Shown: piece after piece, positions 16,883-23,726 of the stretch
Numbering within the stretch: position 1 is the stretch's first letter
Layout: each line of letters opens with the position of its first letter
Source of the DNA: Rhodobacterales bacterium
GTDB taxonomy: Bacteria > Pseudomonadota > Alphaproteobacteria > Caulobacterales > Hyphomonadaceae
DNA: 64,000 bases
Assembly: GCA_014763715.1 (NCBI GenBank)
Contig: JACXUV010000007.1
Location: 38,622-102,621 of the forward strand
Direction: 5' to 3'
Notes under the pieces: model-generated
Databases searched by the model: none
What the model saw: the letters and a program-made list of their open reading frames with translations, nothing else
What the model was told of the DNA's origin: nothing
Program-made: the position numbers and the translations under genes

Positions 16883-17785
16883 TCAATCAAAAGAAGGAAA
16901 CCCGCCCGCCTTGCTGAGGGATGAGCTGACGGGGTGTTGCAGCACCGTCTCCAGCCATTTGGCGGTCTTGATCAGTTTGCTGAGGTCCAGCCCTGTCTCG
17001 AAGCCACCGCGTTCCAGCATGTAGACCACGTCTTCCGTCGCCACATTGCCCGTTGCCGCCGGGGCGAAGGGGCAGCCGCCGATGCCGCCGCAGCTGGCGT
17101 CGATCACATCGACACCCGCATCCACGGCGGCGGCCACGTTTGCCAGCGCCTGTCCGCGCGTGTCGTGGAAATGCATGCGCAGGAACACGTCCGGCGCTTC
17201 CATCCGCACCCGGTCGATGGCGCGGCGCACGGACCATGGGTCTGCCACGCCGATCGTGTCGCCAAGGGCGAGTTCCCCGGCGCCTGCGCGCTGGGCCTGC
17301 GCCGCGAGACTGCCGACGACGGCAAGGTCCACTTCGCCGTCATAGGGATCGCCGAAGGCAACCGAGATCGTGGCGGAGAGGGGGATGCCCGCCTCCAGGA
17401 TCAGCGGCGCGCATTGGGCCAGCATGTCGGCGCTGTCCTGCGGGCTCATGCCCTGGTTCTTCCGGCCGAAGGTTTCGCTGGCGACGAGAACGAAATTGAT
17501 CTCGTCGGCTTTCGCATCAATGGCGCGGCGCACCCCCTTTTCATTCAGGGCAAGCGCGATGTGGCGTGTCGGTTTCGTGCGGTCCAGCCCGGCGAAGACG
17601 GCGGGGCTGTCGGCCATTTTCGGCACGGCCTTCGGATTGACGAAACTGCCCGACTCCATGCGCTTCACGCCGGCCTCTTCCAGCCGGGCGATGAATTCCA
17701 GCTTCTGCTCGGTCGTCAGGTTTGCCGGATCGTTCTGCAGCCCGTCGCGGGGGCCGACTTCCACGATGTCGATGCGTCGGGTCAT
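16883..17785 (-). CDS. hydroxymethylglutaryl-CoA lyase
   Basis: A 300-aa TIM-barrel enzyme that splits HMG-CoA into acetoacetate and acetyl-CoA, the last step of leucine breakdown. The N-terminal VEVGPRDGLQND motif, metal-binding HFHDTRG, and the C-terminal signature GGIGGCPFAPAATGN (with the catalytic Cys) are all intact. The ribosome-binding site GGAAG precedes the start. It follows the crotonase gene by 6 bp in a two-gene operon, consistent with branched-chain acyl-CoA degradation. Length is normal. Confidence 0.96.
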   Translation of the reverse strand: MTRRIDIVEVGPRDGLQNDPANLTTEQKLEFIARLEEAGVKRMESGSFVNPKAVPKMADSPAVFAGLDRTKPTRHIALALNEKGVRRAIDAKADEINFVLVASETFGRKNQGMSPQDSADMLAQCAPLILEAGIPLSATISVAFGDPYDGEVDLAVVGSLAAQAQRAGAGELALGDTIGVADPWSVRRAIDRVRMEAPDVFLRMHFHDTRGQALANVAAAVDAGVDVIDASCGGIGGCPFAPAATGNVATEDVVYMLERGGFETGLDLSKLIKTAKWLETVLQHPVSSSLSKAGGFPSFD

Positions 17786-17791
17786 GACTGT

Positions 17792-18613
17792 CTATCTTCC
17801 TTTGAATGCCGCGGCACGGCGCTCCACAAAGCTCGCCACACCTTCCTTGAAGTCGAATGTGGTGAAGCTTTCCTCCATTGCAGCATCCGCATCTGCAAGG
17901 GAATCGCCGAAACTCTGGAAATAGGTCTTGCGCACCTGCTGTTTCATCACCGCGACAGAGCGGGGGGAGACCATAGTGGCCAGGTGATGCGCGGTCTGCT
18001 GCACATTCCCCATCAGCTCGCCCACCGGCAGGGCCGCATTGACGAGGCCAAGCTCGGCGGCCTCCCGGCCCGTGAACTTGCGTGCGGTGAACAACAGGTC
18101 CAGCGCCTTCGCCTCGCCGATCAGGCGCGGCAGCAGCCAGGCGATGCCATGTTCGGCAATCAGGCCGCGCTGGGAAAAGGCGGTCGTGAACTTCGCCTCG
18201 GCGGCGGCGTAGCGCAGGTCCGCGAACAGGGCGAAGATCAGGCCGATCCCGGCACAGGCCCCGTTGATCGCCGCGATGATCGGCTTCGGGCAGGCATACA
18301 TGTAGCCGAACCGGCCGGGATAGAGATCGCGCAGCTCGGACGGGGCTTCCTCGATCTCCGCCATCCGGTTGCGCGCGCCGCCCTGGATGCCCTGCAGCAC
18401 GTCCATGTCCGCTCCGGCGCAGAAGCCGCGCCCGGCGCCGGTCACCACGATGACGCGCACGGCCTCGTCCTGCCCGGCGGTGACGATGGCGTGCTTCAGC
18501 TCATTGTGCATGACATCGGTCCAAGCGTTCAGCCGGTCGGGCCGGTTGAGGGTCAGCGTCAGGACGCCGTCTTTTTGGTCGCTCAGGATCTGCTGGTAGT
18601 CCGTCATAGTCAT
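17792..18613 (-). CDS. enoyl-CoA hydratase/isomerase family protein (crotonase)
   Basis: A 273-aa crotonase-fold enzyme. The oxyanion-hole segments GFCAGADM and NGACAGIG and the domain layout are standard. By eye, the two Glu of classical hydratases are not at their usual places (GIGLIFALFADL and AFSQRGL), while a Glu occurs in LIAEHGIAWLLPRL, the position often holding Asp/Glu in isomerase-type members. It precedes the HMG-CoA lyase gene (6-bp gap), which would suit a methylglutaconyl-CoA hydratase, but the residues argue for caution. Two ATGs (18613 and 18607) are possible starts. Confidence 0.88.
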   Translation of the reverse strand: MTMTDYQQILSDQKDGVLTLTLNRPDRLNAWTDVMHNELKHAIVTAGQDEAVRVIVVTGAGRGFCAGADMDVLQGIQGGARNRMAEIEEAPSELRDLYPGRFGYMYACPKPIIAAINGACAGIGLIFALFADLRYAAAEAKFTTAFSQRGLIAEHGIAWLLPRLIGEAKALDLLFTARKFTGREAAELGLVNAALPVGELMGNVQQTAHHLATMVSPRSVAVMKQQVRKTYFQSFGDSLADADAAMEESFTTFDFKEGVASFVERRAAAFKGR

Positions 18614-18646
18614 GCCTCCGTCATGAATTGGTCCGTTATGGACTCG

Positions 18647-18652
18647 TATAAT
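18647..18652 (+). promoter_or_regulatory. candidate -10 element for hisI
   Basis: A consensus TATAAT at 18647-18652 lies in the divergent intergenic region, 54 bp upstream of the hisI ATG. The -35 region (TGAATT at 18624-18629, 17-bp spacer) is weak. Confidence 0.35.
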
Positions 18653-18705
18653 GCCAGACTAGACTGTGGCTGGCGCAAAGGGGAGGGGTGACGTATGGAG
18701 CGGTC

Positions 18706-19107
18706 ATGACCCAGTTTCCGCCCCCCCTTTCCGGCAGCGAGCAGGACGAGACACTCGCCCTGCGCCCGAAGTTCAATGCCGACGGTCTCGTAGCCGCCAT
18801 TACACAGGACGCTGAAACCGGCGAGGTGCTGATGCTGGCCTGGATGAACGCCGAAGCGCTCACCGCCACGCTTGAAACGCGCCGCGCGACCTACTGGTCC
18901 CGCTCGCGCGGGGAATTGTGGGTGAAAGGCGAAACTTCCGGCCATACGCAGGAGGTCGTCGAGGTGCGTATCGACTGCGATCAGGACGCGGTTCTGCTGA
19001 AGGTACGGCAGACTGGCGGGGCCTGTCACACCGGCCGGGCGAGTTGCTTCTACCGCATTGTCCCCTTTGACGGGTCTCCGCTTTCGAAAGACCCGCACAT
19101 GAGCTAG
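18706..19107 (+). CDS. hisI: phosphoribosyl-AMP cyclohydrolase
   Basis: A 133-aa zinc enzyme that opens the adenine ring of PR-AMP in histidine synthesis, here as a stand-alone cyclohydrolase without the HisE domain. Diagnostic segments: [41 protein letters not shown] and [14 protein letters not shown], which hold the zinc ligands (Cys and the Asp/Cys pair). The ATG at 18706 has a GGAG site; an in-frame GTG at 18688 is also possible. No other his genes are nearby. Confidence 0.96.
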   Translation: MTQFPPPLSGSEQDETLALRPKFNADGLVAAITQDAETGEVLMLAWMNAEALTATLETRRATYWSRSRGELWVKGETSGHTQEVVEVRIDCDQDAVLLKVRQTGGACHTGRASCFYRIVPFDGSPLSKDPHMS

Positions 19108-19146
19108 GCTGACCTGACTGGGTTAGCTGATCTTAAGGGGGATTCG

Positions 19147-20046
19147 ATGCGCTTGTTCCATGCGCTGCTCGCCACAACTGCGTTCACACTTGCGCCGGCC
19201 TGCGCGCCGAAATCGGCTCCGGCGGATACGCCCTCCGAACCGGCTGCAGAGATTGTTGCGGAAGCGGAAGCGCCTGCGCCGCTCACCGTGAACGTGCTCG
19301 ATTGCGGCAGCCTGACCGTCACCGATCTCGACGCGTTTTCCAGCGCCGGGGACTATGCTGGCCAGACCGATACGCTGACGGACACCTGCTACCTGATCAA
19401 CCATCCCGATGGCCGTCTCCTGTGGGATCTCGGCCTGCCGGGCATGCTGGTCGGGGCAGGTGAGCAGACGGTCGGCGGCATCTTCAAGGTGTCGATGGGC
19501 AAGACGATCACGCAGCAGCTTGCCGATCTCGGCCTGACGCCTGCGGACATCAAGTATCTCTCCCTGTCACATGACCATTTCGACCATATCGGCCAGATCG
19601 ACCAGGTTCAGGGCGTCACCTGGATCGTGCAGGAAGACGAATATAACGACATGTTCCCGCCGGAGGGGGCAGCTACGCAGGCGGCGGATCCGCAGCTGGC
19701 CGCGATGTGGGCCGCGTTCCGTCCGCTGGAGCCGCTGAAGATCAAGGGCGACCATGATGTCTTCGGCGACGGCACTGTGAAGATCCTGGAGATGCCGGGC
19801 CACACGCCGGGACATTCCGTGCTGCTGCTGGACATGCCGGAAAGCGGGCCCGTCCTGCTGGCCGGAGACCTCTATCACCGCAAGGAAAGCCGCACCCTGC
19901 GCCGTGTGCCGCGGTTTAACTGGAGCGAACCGGAGACGCTGGCCTCCATGGACAAGTTCGAAGCACTGGCCAGCGAGCTTGGCGCGAAGGTGATCCTTCA
20001 GCACGAACCGGATGATGTTGAGCCACTTGGCGGCGTGATCCGGTAG
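19147..20046 (+). CDS. secreted MBL-fold hydrolase, N-acyl homoserine lactonase-like
   Basis: A 299-aa metallo-beta-lactamase-fold protein with an N-terminal signal peptide and an imperfect lipobox (LAPAC), so it is exported. The binuclear zinc motif HxHxDH is SHDHFDHIG near residue 141, followed by MPGHTPGHS, the bridging Asp in LLAGDLYHRK, and a final His in ILQHEPDD. This layout, including the Tyr two residues after the bridging Asp, resembles AHL lactonases that open the lactone of quorum signals. The substrate is inferred from the family only. It is followed after 5 bp by the GH16 gene. Confidence 0.88.
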   Translation: MRLFHALLATTAFTLAPACAPKSAPADTPSEPAAEIVAEAEAPAPLTVNVLDCGSLTVTDLDAFSSAGDYAGQTDTLTDTCYLINHPDGRLLWDLGLPGMLVGAGEQTVGGIFKVSMGKTITQQLADLGLTPADIKYLSLSHDHFDHIGQIDQVQGVTWIVQEDEYNDMFPPEGAATQAADPQLAAMWAAFRPLEPLKIKGDHDVFGDGTVKILEMPGHTPGHSVLLLDMPESGPVLLAGDLYHRKESRTLRRVPRFNWSEPETLASMDKFEALASELGAKVILQHEPDDVEPLGGVIR

Positions 20047-20051
20047 GAGGC

Positions 20052-20891
20052 ATGAAACGCCTCTTCGCATCCCTGTTCCTGGTCCTGTTTGTCGGCGCCT
20101 GTGAGACACAGACATTTTCGGCGCTGGATGAGCAGTCGCCGGAATGGCGGCTTGTCTTCCACGACGATTTCAGCGGCAGTGGCCGTCCGGACCCGGATAA
20201 ATGGATATCCAAGGAGTATAACCGCCGTCCGAATCCGGATGGCCCGGATGGCTGGTGGGATCCTGGCAATGTCTACCTGAACGGGCTGGGCCAGCTGGTG
20301 ATCAAGGCAACCGTCATCAAGAACCGCAATCCGGATGAGGATATCGACCCCTACGACTATGCCAGCGGCATGGTTTCGACCGAGGGGAAGTTCGAACAGA
20401 AGTTCGGCCGTTTTGAAGTGCGGGCGAAACTGCCTCATGCGCCGGGCTGGTGGACGGCGTTCTGGCTGTTCTCCCAATCGGTCCACAATGTCGACGGATC
20501 CGGACGGGACGGCACCGAGGTCGACATCATGGAAGCCTTCGGCTGGAACGACAAGGTCAACCATGCCCTCCACTGGGACGGCTACGAGAAACAGCACCAG
20601 TGGAGCGCCTTCGATTCAATACGGCCCGGCATTCGCAAGGGTTGGCACACATTCGCGCTGGAATGGTTCCCGGACGAATATGTGTTCTATGTCGACGGGC
20701 AGGAAACCTGGCGCACATCTGCCGGCGGGGTCAGCCAGGTGCCTTTGTGGGTGAAGCTGTCCGGCGAAGTGGATTCGACGGACGCGCTCGCAAACATCTG
20801 GTGGGCGAACAAGCCGAACCCGCGGAAGTTTCCCGACATGTTCGTGATTGACTGGGTGCGTGTCTACGAGCACGTTCCGCCGACGGACTAG
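20052..20891 (+). CDS. glycoside hydrolase family 16 lipoprotein
   Basis: A 279-aa lipoprotein (lipobox VGAC at about residues 14-17) with a GH16 beta-jelly-roll. The catalytic signature EVDIMEAF (E-x-D-x-x-E, near residue 156) is intact, and APGWWTAFWLFS and the C-terminal IDWVRVYE are typical. GH16 enzymes cut beta-1,3/1,4-glucans, agars, carrageenans or related marine polysaccharides; the carbohydrate cannot be named from the sequence. It probably acts outside the outer membrane or in the periplasm, and forms an operon with the lactonase-like gene. Convergent with the acyl-CoA dehydrogenase gene. Confidence 0.93.
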   Translation: MKRLFASLFLVLFVGACETQTFSALDEQSPEWRLVFHDDFSGSGRPDPDKWISKEYNRRPNPDGPDGWWDPGNVYLNGLGQLVIKATVIKNRNPDEDIDPYDYASGMVSTEGKFEQKFGRFEVRAKLPHAPGWWTAFWLFSQSVHNVDGSGRDGTEVDIMEAFGWNDKVNHALHWDGYEKQHQWSAFDSIRPGIRKGWHTFALEWFPDEYVFYVDGQETWRTSAGGVSQVPLWVKLSGEVDSTDALANIWWANKPNPRKFPDMFVIDWVRVYEHVPPTD

Positions 20892-20932
20892 GAGTCTGTC
20901 CTCCAGCCGCCGGCAGGATGCAGGAGAAGGGG

Positions 20933-22633
20933 CTAGTTGCCCCCCTCCACGAGACGGCGCGCGATGACCATGGCCTGCACTTCACCGGCACCCTCGAAGA
21001 TGTTTAGGATGCGGGCATCCTGCAGGATGCGGCTGATCGTGTATTCGAGAGCAAAGCCGTTACCGCCGTGAATTTGTACGGCATTGTCTGCGGCGGCCCA
21101 GGCCACGCGGGCGGCCAGCAGTTTCGCCATGCCGGCTTCGAGATCGCAGCGCTTGCCTTCGTCTTTCTGGCGCGCGGAAAAATAGGTCAGCTGACGGACG
21201 CCGACCAGTTCGGCCGCCATCATGACAAGCTTGTTCGAGACGCGGGGGAACTCGAAGATCGGCTTGCCGAACTGGTTACGGTCCAGGGCGTATTGCAGGC
21301 CGGTCTCGAAGGCGTTCTGGCCAACGCCGATGGCGCGGGCAGCGGTCTGGATACGGGCGCTTTCGAACGTAGCCATCAGGTGCTTGAAGCCCTGGCCCTC
21401 GACGCCGCCGAGCAGGTTCTCGGACTTCACCTTGAACCCGTCGAAGCCGATCTCGTATTCCTTCATACCGCGATAGCCGAGCACTTCGATCTCGCCGCCC
21501 GTCATGCCTTCGGCAGGGAAGGGGGTGGCATCGTCGCCGCGCGGTTTTTCGGCCAGGAACATGGAGAGGCCGGAGAAATTGTTCGTGGCCGGATCGGTCC
21601 GGGCGAGCAGCGTCATCAGGTCGGCGCGGACCGGGTGGGTGATCCAGGTCTTGTTGCCGGTGATGGTGTAGTTGATGCCGTCGGCATCCTTCACGGCGCG
21701 GGTGCGCAGGGAGCCGAGGTCGGAGCCCGTGTTCGGTTCGGTGAACACGGCGGTCGGCAGGATTTCACCGCTTGCGATCAGGGGCAGCCATTTCTGCTTC
21801 TGGTCGTCGGTGCCGCCGATCAGGATCAGTTCGGCCGCGATTTCGGAACGGGTGCCGAGCGAGCCGGTGCCGATATAGCCGCGGGAAAGTTCTTCCGAGA
21901 CGACGCACATGGCCGTCTTGCCCATACCGAGGCCGCCGAACTCTTCCGGAATGGTCAGGCCGAACACGCCGAGTTCGGCCATCTCGTTGACGACGTCCAT
22001 CGGGATGTAGTCATTGCGCAGGTGCCAGCCATGGGCGAACGGCTTGATCCGCTCGGCCGCATATTTGGAGAACTGGTCGCGCACCATGCTCATGGTTTCG
22101 TCGAGCCCGGTTTCCTCAACCGTGTTGCGCGACAGGGCATCCGGCAGCAGCTTTGCGGCGGCGGCCATGGTTTCCGGCGTCTTGCCTTCGGCGATGAAGC
22201 GCTGAATCGCCGGGGCGGACAGGAGGGCAATGTCATCCGCCGTGCAACCAAGATCTGCCGGGCGGATCATCTCGCCCTGGTTCATCGGAATGCCGCCGCT
22301 CAGCTGGGAGAGGTATTCGGCAAACAGGATCTGGGACAGGAGCTGTTCGGCTTCGCCAAACTTGCCGTCGGCTTCCAGGCGGCGGGCCCAGCCAGCGGTC
22401 TGGCGCAGCGTTTCGAGGTAAGTCGCAATCCAGGACAGGCCGTGTGCGGCATGCTGGTGGCGCTCGAAAGCCTTGCGGTCCTGCTTGCCTTCCGGCGTGC
22501 TGACCCGTGCGCGGACAGAGGCGCGCGCGGCTTCGACAAATGGCTCAACGGCGGCGACGGCCGCATCCATCGCTGCGGGAAGATCGTTCATTACCAATTT
22601 CTGCTGTTCCTTGACCGCTTCAGATACGCTCAT
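20933..22633 (-). CDS. acyl-CoA dehydrogenase with N-terminal extension, probable methylsuccinyl-CoA dehydrogenase
   Basis: A 566-aa flavoprotein. The acyl-CoA dehydrogenase core starts near residue 190 (PIPEEFGGLGMG, FTEPNTGSDLGSLRTRA, NKTWITHPVRADL) and ends with GGNGFALEYTISRILQDARI and FEGAGEVQAMVIARRL. The preceding 180 residues are an extra helical domain absent from ordinary acyl-CoA dehydrogenases but known in methylsuccinyl-CoA dehydrogenase of the ethylmalonyl-CoA pathway. I infer that role; long-chain dehydrogenases with extensions are an alternative. A good promoter lies at 22660-22688 and a GGGGCAGGAC site precedes the start. Confidence 0.85.
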   Translation of the reverse strand: MSVSEAVKEQQKLVMNDLPAAMDAAVAAVEPFVEAARASVRARVSTPEGKQDRKAFERHQHAAHGLSWIATYLETLRQTAGWARRLEADGKFGEAEQLLSQILFAEYLSQLSGGIPMNQGEMIRPADLGCTADDIALLSAPAIQRFIAEGKTPETMAAAAKLLPDALSRNTVEETGLDETMSMVRDQFSKYAAERIKPFAHGWHLRNDYIPMDVVNEMAELGVFGLTIPEEFGGLGMGKTAMCVVSEELSRGYIGTGSLGTRSEIAAELILIGGTDDQKQKWLPLIASGEILPTAVFTEPNTGSDLGSLRTRAVKDADGINYTITGNKTWITHPVRADLMTLLARTDPATNNFSGLSMFLAEKPRGDDATPFPAEGMTGGEIEVLGYRGMKEYEIGFDGFKVKSENLLGGVEGQGFKHLMATFESARIQTAARAIGVGQNAFETGLQYALDRNQFGKPIFEFPRVSNKLVMMAAELVGVRQLTYFSARQKDEGKRCDLEAGMAKLLAARVAWAAADNAVQIHGGNGFALEYTISRILQDARILNIFEGAGEVQAMVIARRLVEGGN

Positions 22634-22659
22634 GTCCTGCCCCTTTTCAGTTTTTTGCC

Positions 22660-22688
22660 CTTATAGGCATCTCGTTTCGCCCTGTCAG
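22660..22688 (-). promoter_or_regulatory. predicted sigma-70-like promoter of the acyl-CoA dehydrogenase gene
   Basis: Read on the minus strand: -35 CTGACA (22683-22688), 17-bp spacer, -10 TATAAG (22660-22665). The predicted start lies about 20 nt before the ATG at 22633. Confidence 0.6.
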
Positions 22689-22720
22689 GCCATATTTGTG
22701 CGGTGCAACAACGCAGGGGC

Positions 22721-23530
22721 CTATTCGATCCTGCGGAAACGTTTTCCCTGAGACCGGACCATGGCCCGCCCCAGCGGTTCGGGCAGGATACGGGTCAGTG
22801 TGGCCATGCCCTTGTTGACAAGACCGGGTACGATGACCGGCTGGCCCCGGTTCACTGCCTCGATGCCCTGCCGGACGACGGGCTCTGCGGGCATCCACAT
22901 CCATTTGGGCATCTTGTTGGTGTCTTCCCGCGTGCCGTTGACGTCATGGAATTCGGTCCAGGTAAAGCCGGGGCAGAGGGCGGTGCAGTGAATGTCGGCA
23001 TGGCCCAGCGCCTGGCATTCGGCATTCAGGCTTTCGGAGAACTTGATCAGGCCCGCCTTGACGCTGGCATAGAGCGTATGGCCCGCGCTGCCTGCCGCAT
23101 AGCCTGCAAGGGACGCGACATTGATGATACGGCCATAGCCCCGCTCGGCCATGCCCGGCAGGACGCGATGGGCCAGTTCCAGCGGGGCCGTGTAGAGGAC
23201 CTGTATGAAGGCGGCCTGATCTTTCCAACTGGTGGAGAAAAAGGTCCCCGGCAGGCCGTATCCGGCATTGTTGACCAGGGCGTCGACATGGCGGCCCTTG
23301 CCGGCAAGAGTGGCGAGGAGCCTCGCCGGTGCAGCGGGGTCGGCCAGGTCTTCAGCGATCGTGATAGCTGAAATCTTGTACTTTTCCTGTATTTCTCCGG
23401 CGAGAGCGTCCAGACGCTCTGCCCGCCGAGCTGTCAGGGCAACATCCCAGCCCAAGGCAGCGTACTGTCTGGCAAATTCTGCCCCGATTCCGGCAGAAGC
23501 GCCTGTAATAAGGCAAAGTCGACGATCCAT
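22721..23530 (-). CDS. SDR family NAD(P)-dependent oxidoreductase
   Basis: A 269-aa classical short-chain dehydrogenase with an intact active site. The cofactor loop is TGASAGIG (residues 9-16), NNAGYG follows near 88, and the catalytic Ser and YxxxK (SLAGY... LYASVK) are present. The fold and the HxLYASVKAGLIKFSESLN helix are like DltE/YqjQ-type oxidoreductases, which often act on fatty or steroid-like ketones. Substrate unknown. It lies on the same strand as the acyl-CoA dehydrogenase gene, 87 bp apart, with the dehydrogenase having its own promoter. Confidence 0.9.
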   Translation of the reverse strand: MDRRLCLITGASAGIGAEFARQYAALGWDVALTARRAERLDALAGEIQEKYKISAITIAEDLADPAAPARLLATLAGKGRHVDALVNNAGYGLPGTFFSTSWKDQAAFIQVLYTAPLELAHRVLPGMAERGYGRIINVASLAGYAAGSAGHTLYASVKAGLIKFSESLNAECQALGHADIHCTALCPGFTWTEFHDVNGTREDTNKMPKWMWMPAEPVVRQGIEAVNRGQPVIVPGLVNKGMATLTRILPEPLGRAMVRSQGKRFRRIE

Positions 23531-23726
23531 TCCGGTTAGAATCTCCTCAAATTGGGGCGGAAGTTATGTGACGCGAATGCAACAAGCTGGAAAACAAATG
23601 GCTGCTGACTGGGTAGCGGGCTTGTAGATTCTAACTTCGAATTCACTTTTGCGGGTGAGATCAGGTGAACTCCGTATCGAGCTGCCTCCTCTCGGGCACC
23701 CTCTAGTAACCCTGAAGGAATTACAA
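23531..23726. other. divergent regulatory region with a 10-bp inverted repeat
   Basis: This 196-bp gap separates the divergent SDR and TonB-receptor genes. GTTAGAATCT (23535-23544) and its exact reverse complement AGATTCTAAC (23626-23635) lie 81 bp apart, so each gene sees the same sequence in its own orientation upstream of it. No confident -35/-10 pair was found. Confidence 0.4.

Noticed and set aside
16934..18691. A long plus-strand open frame across HMG-CoA lyase and the crotonase
   Set aside because: It spans two real genes antisense and has no recognisable domain.
21068..22666. A 532-codon plus-strand open frame opposite the acyl-CoA dehydrogenase gene
   Set aside because: Low-complexity peptide antisense to a clear enzyme gene; no start signals.
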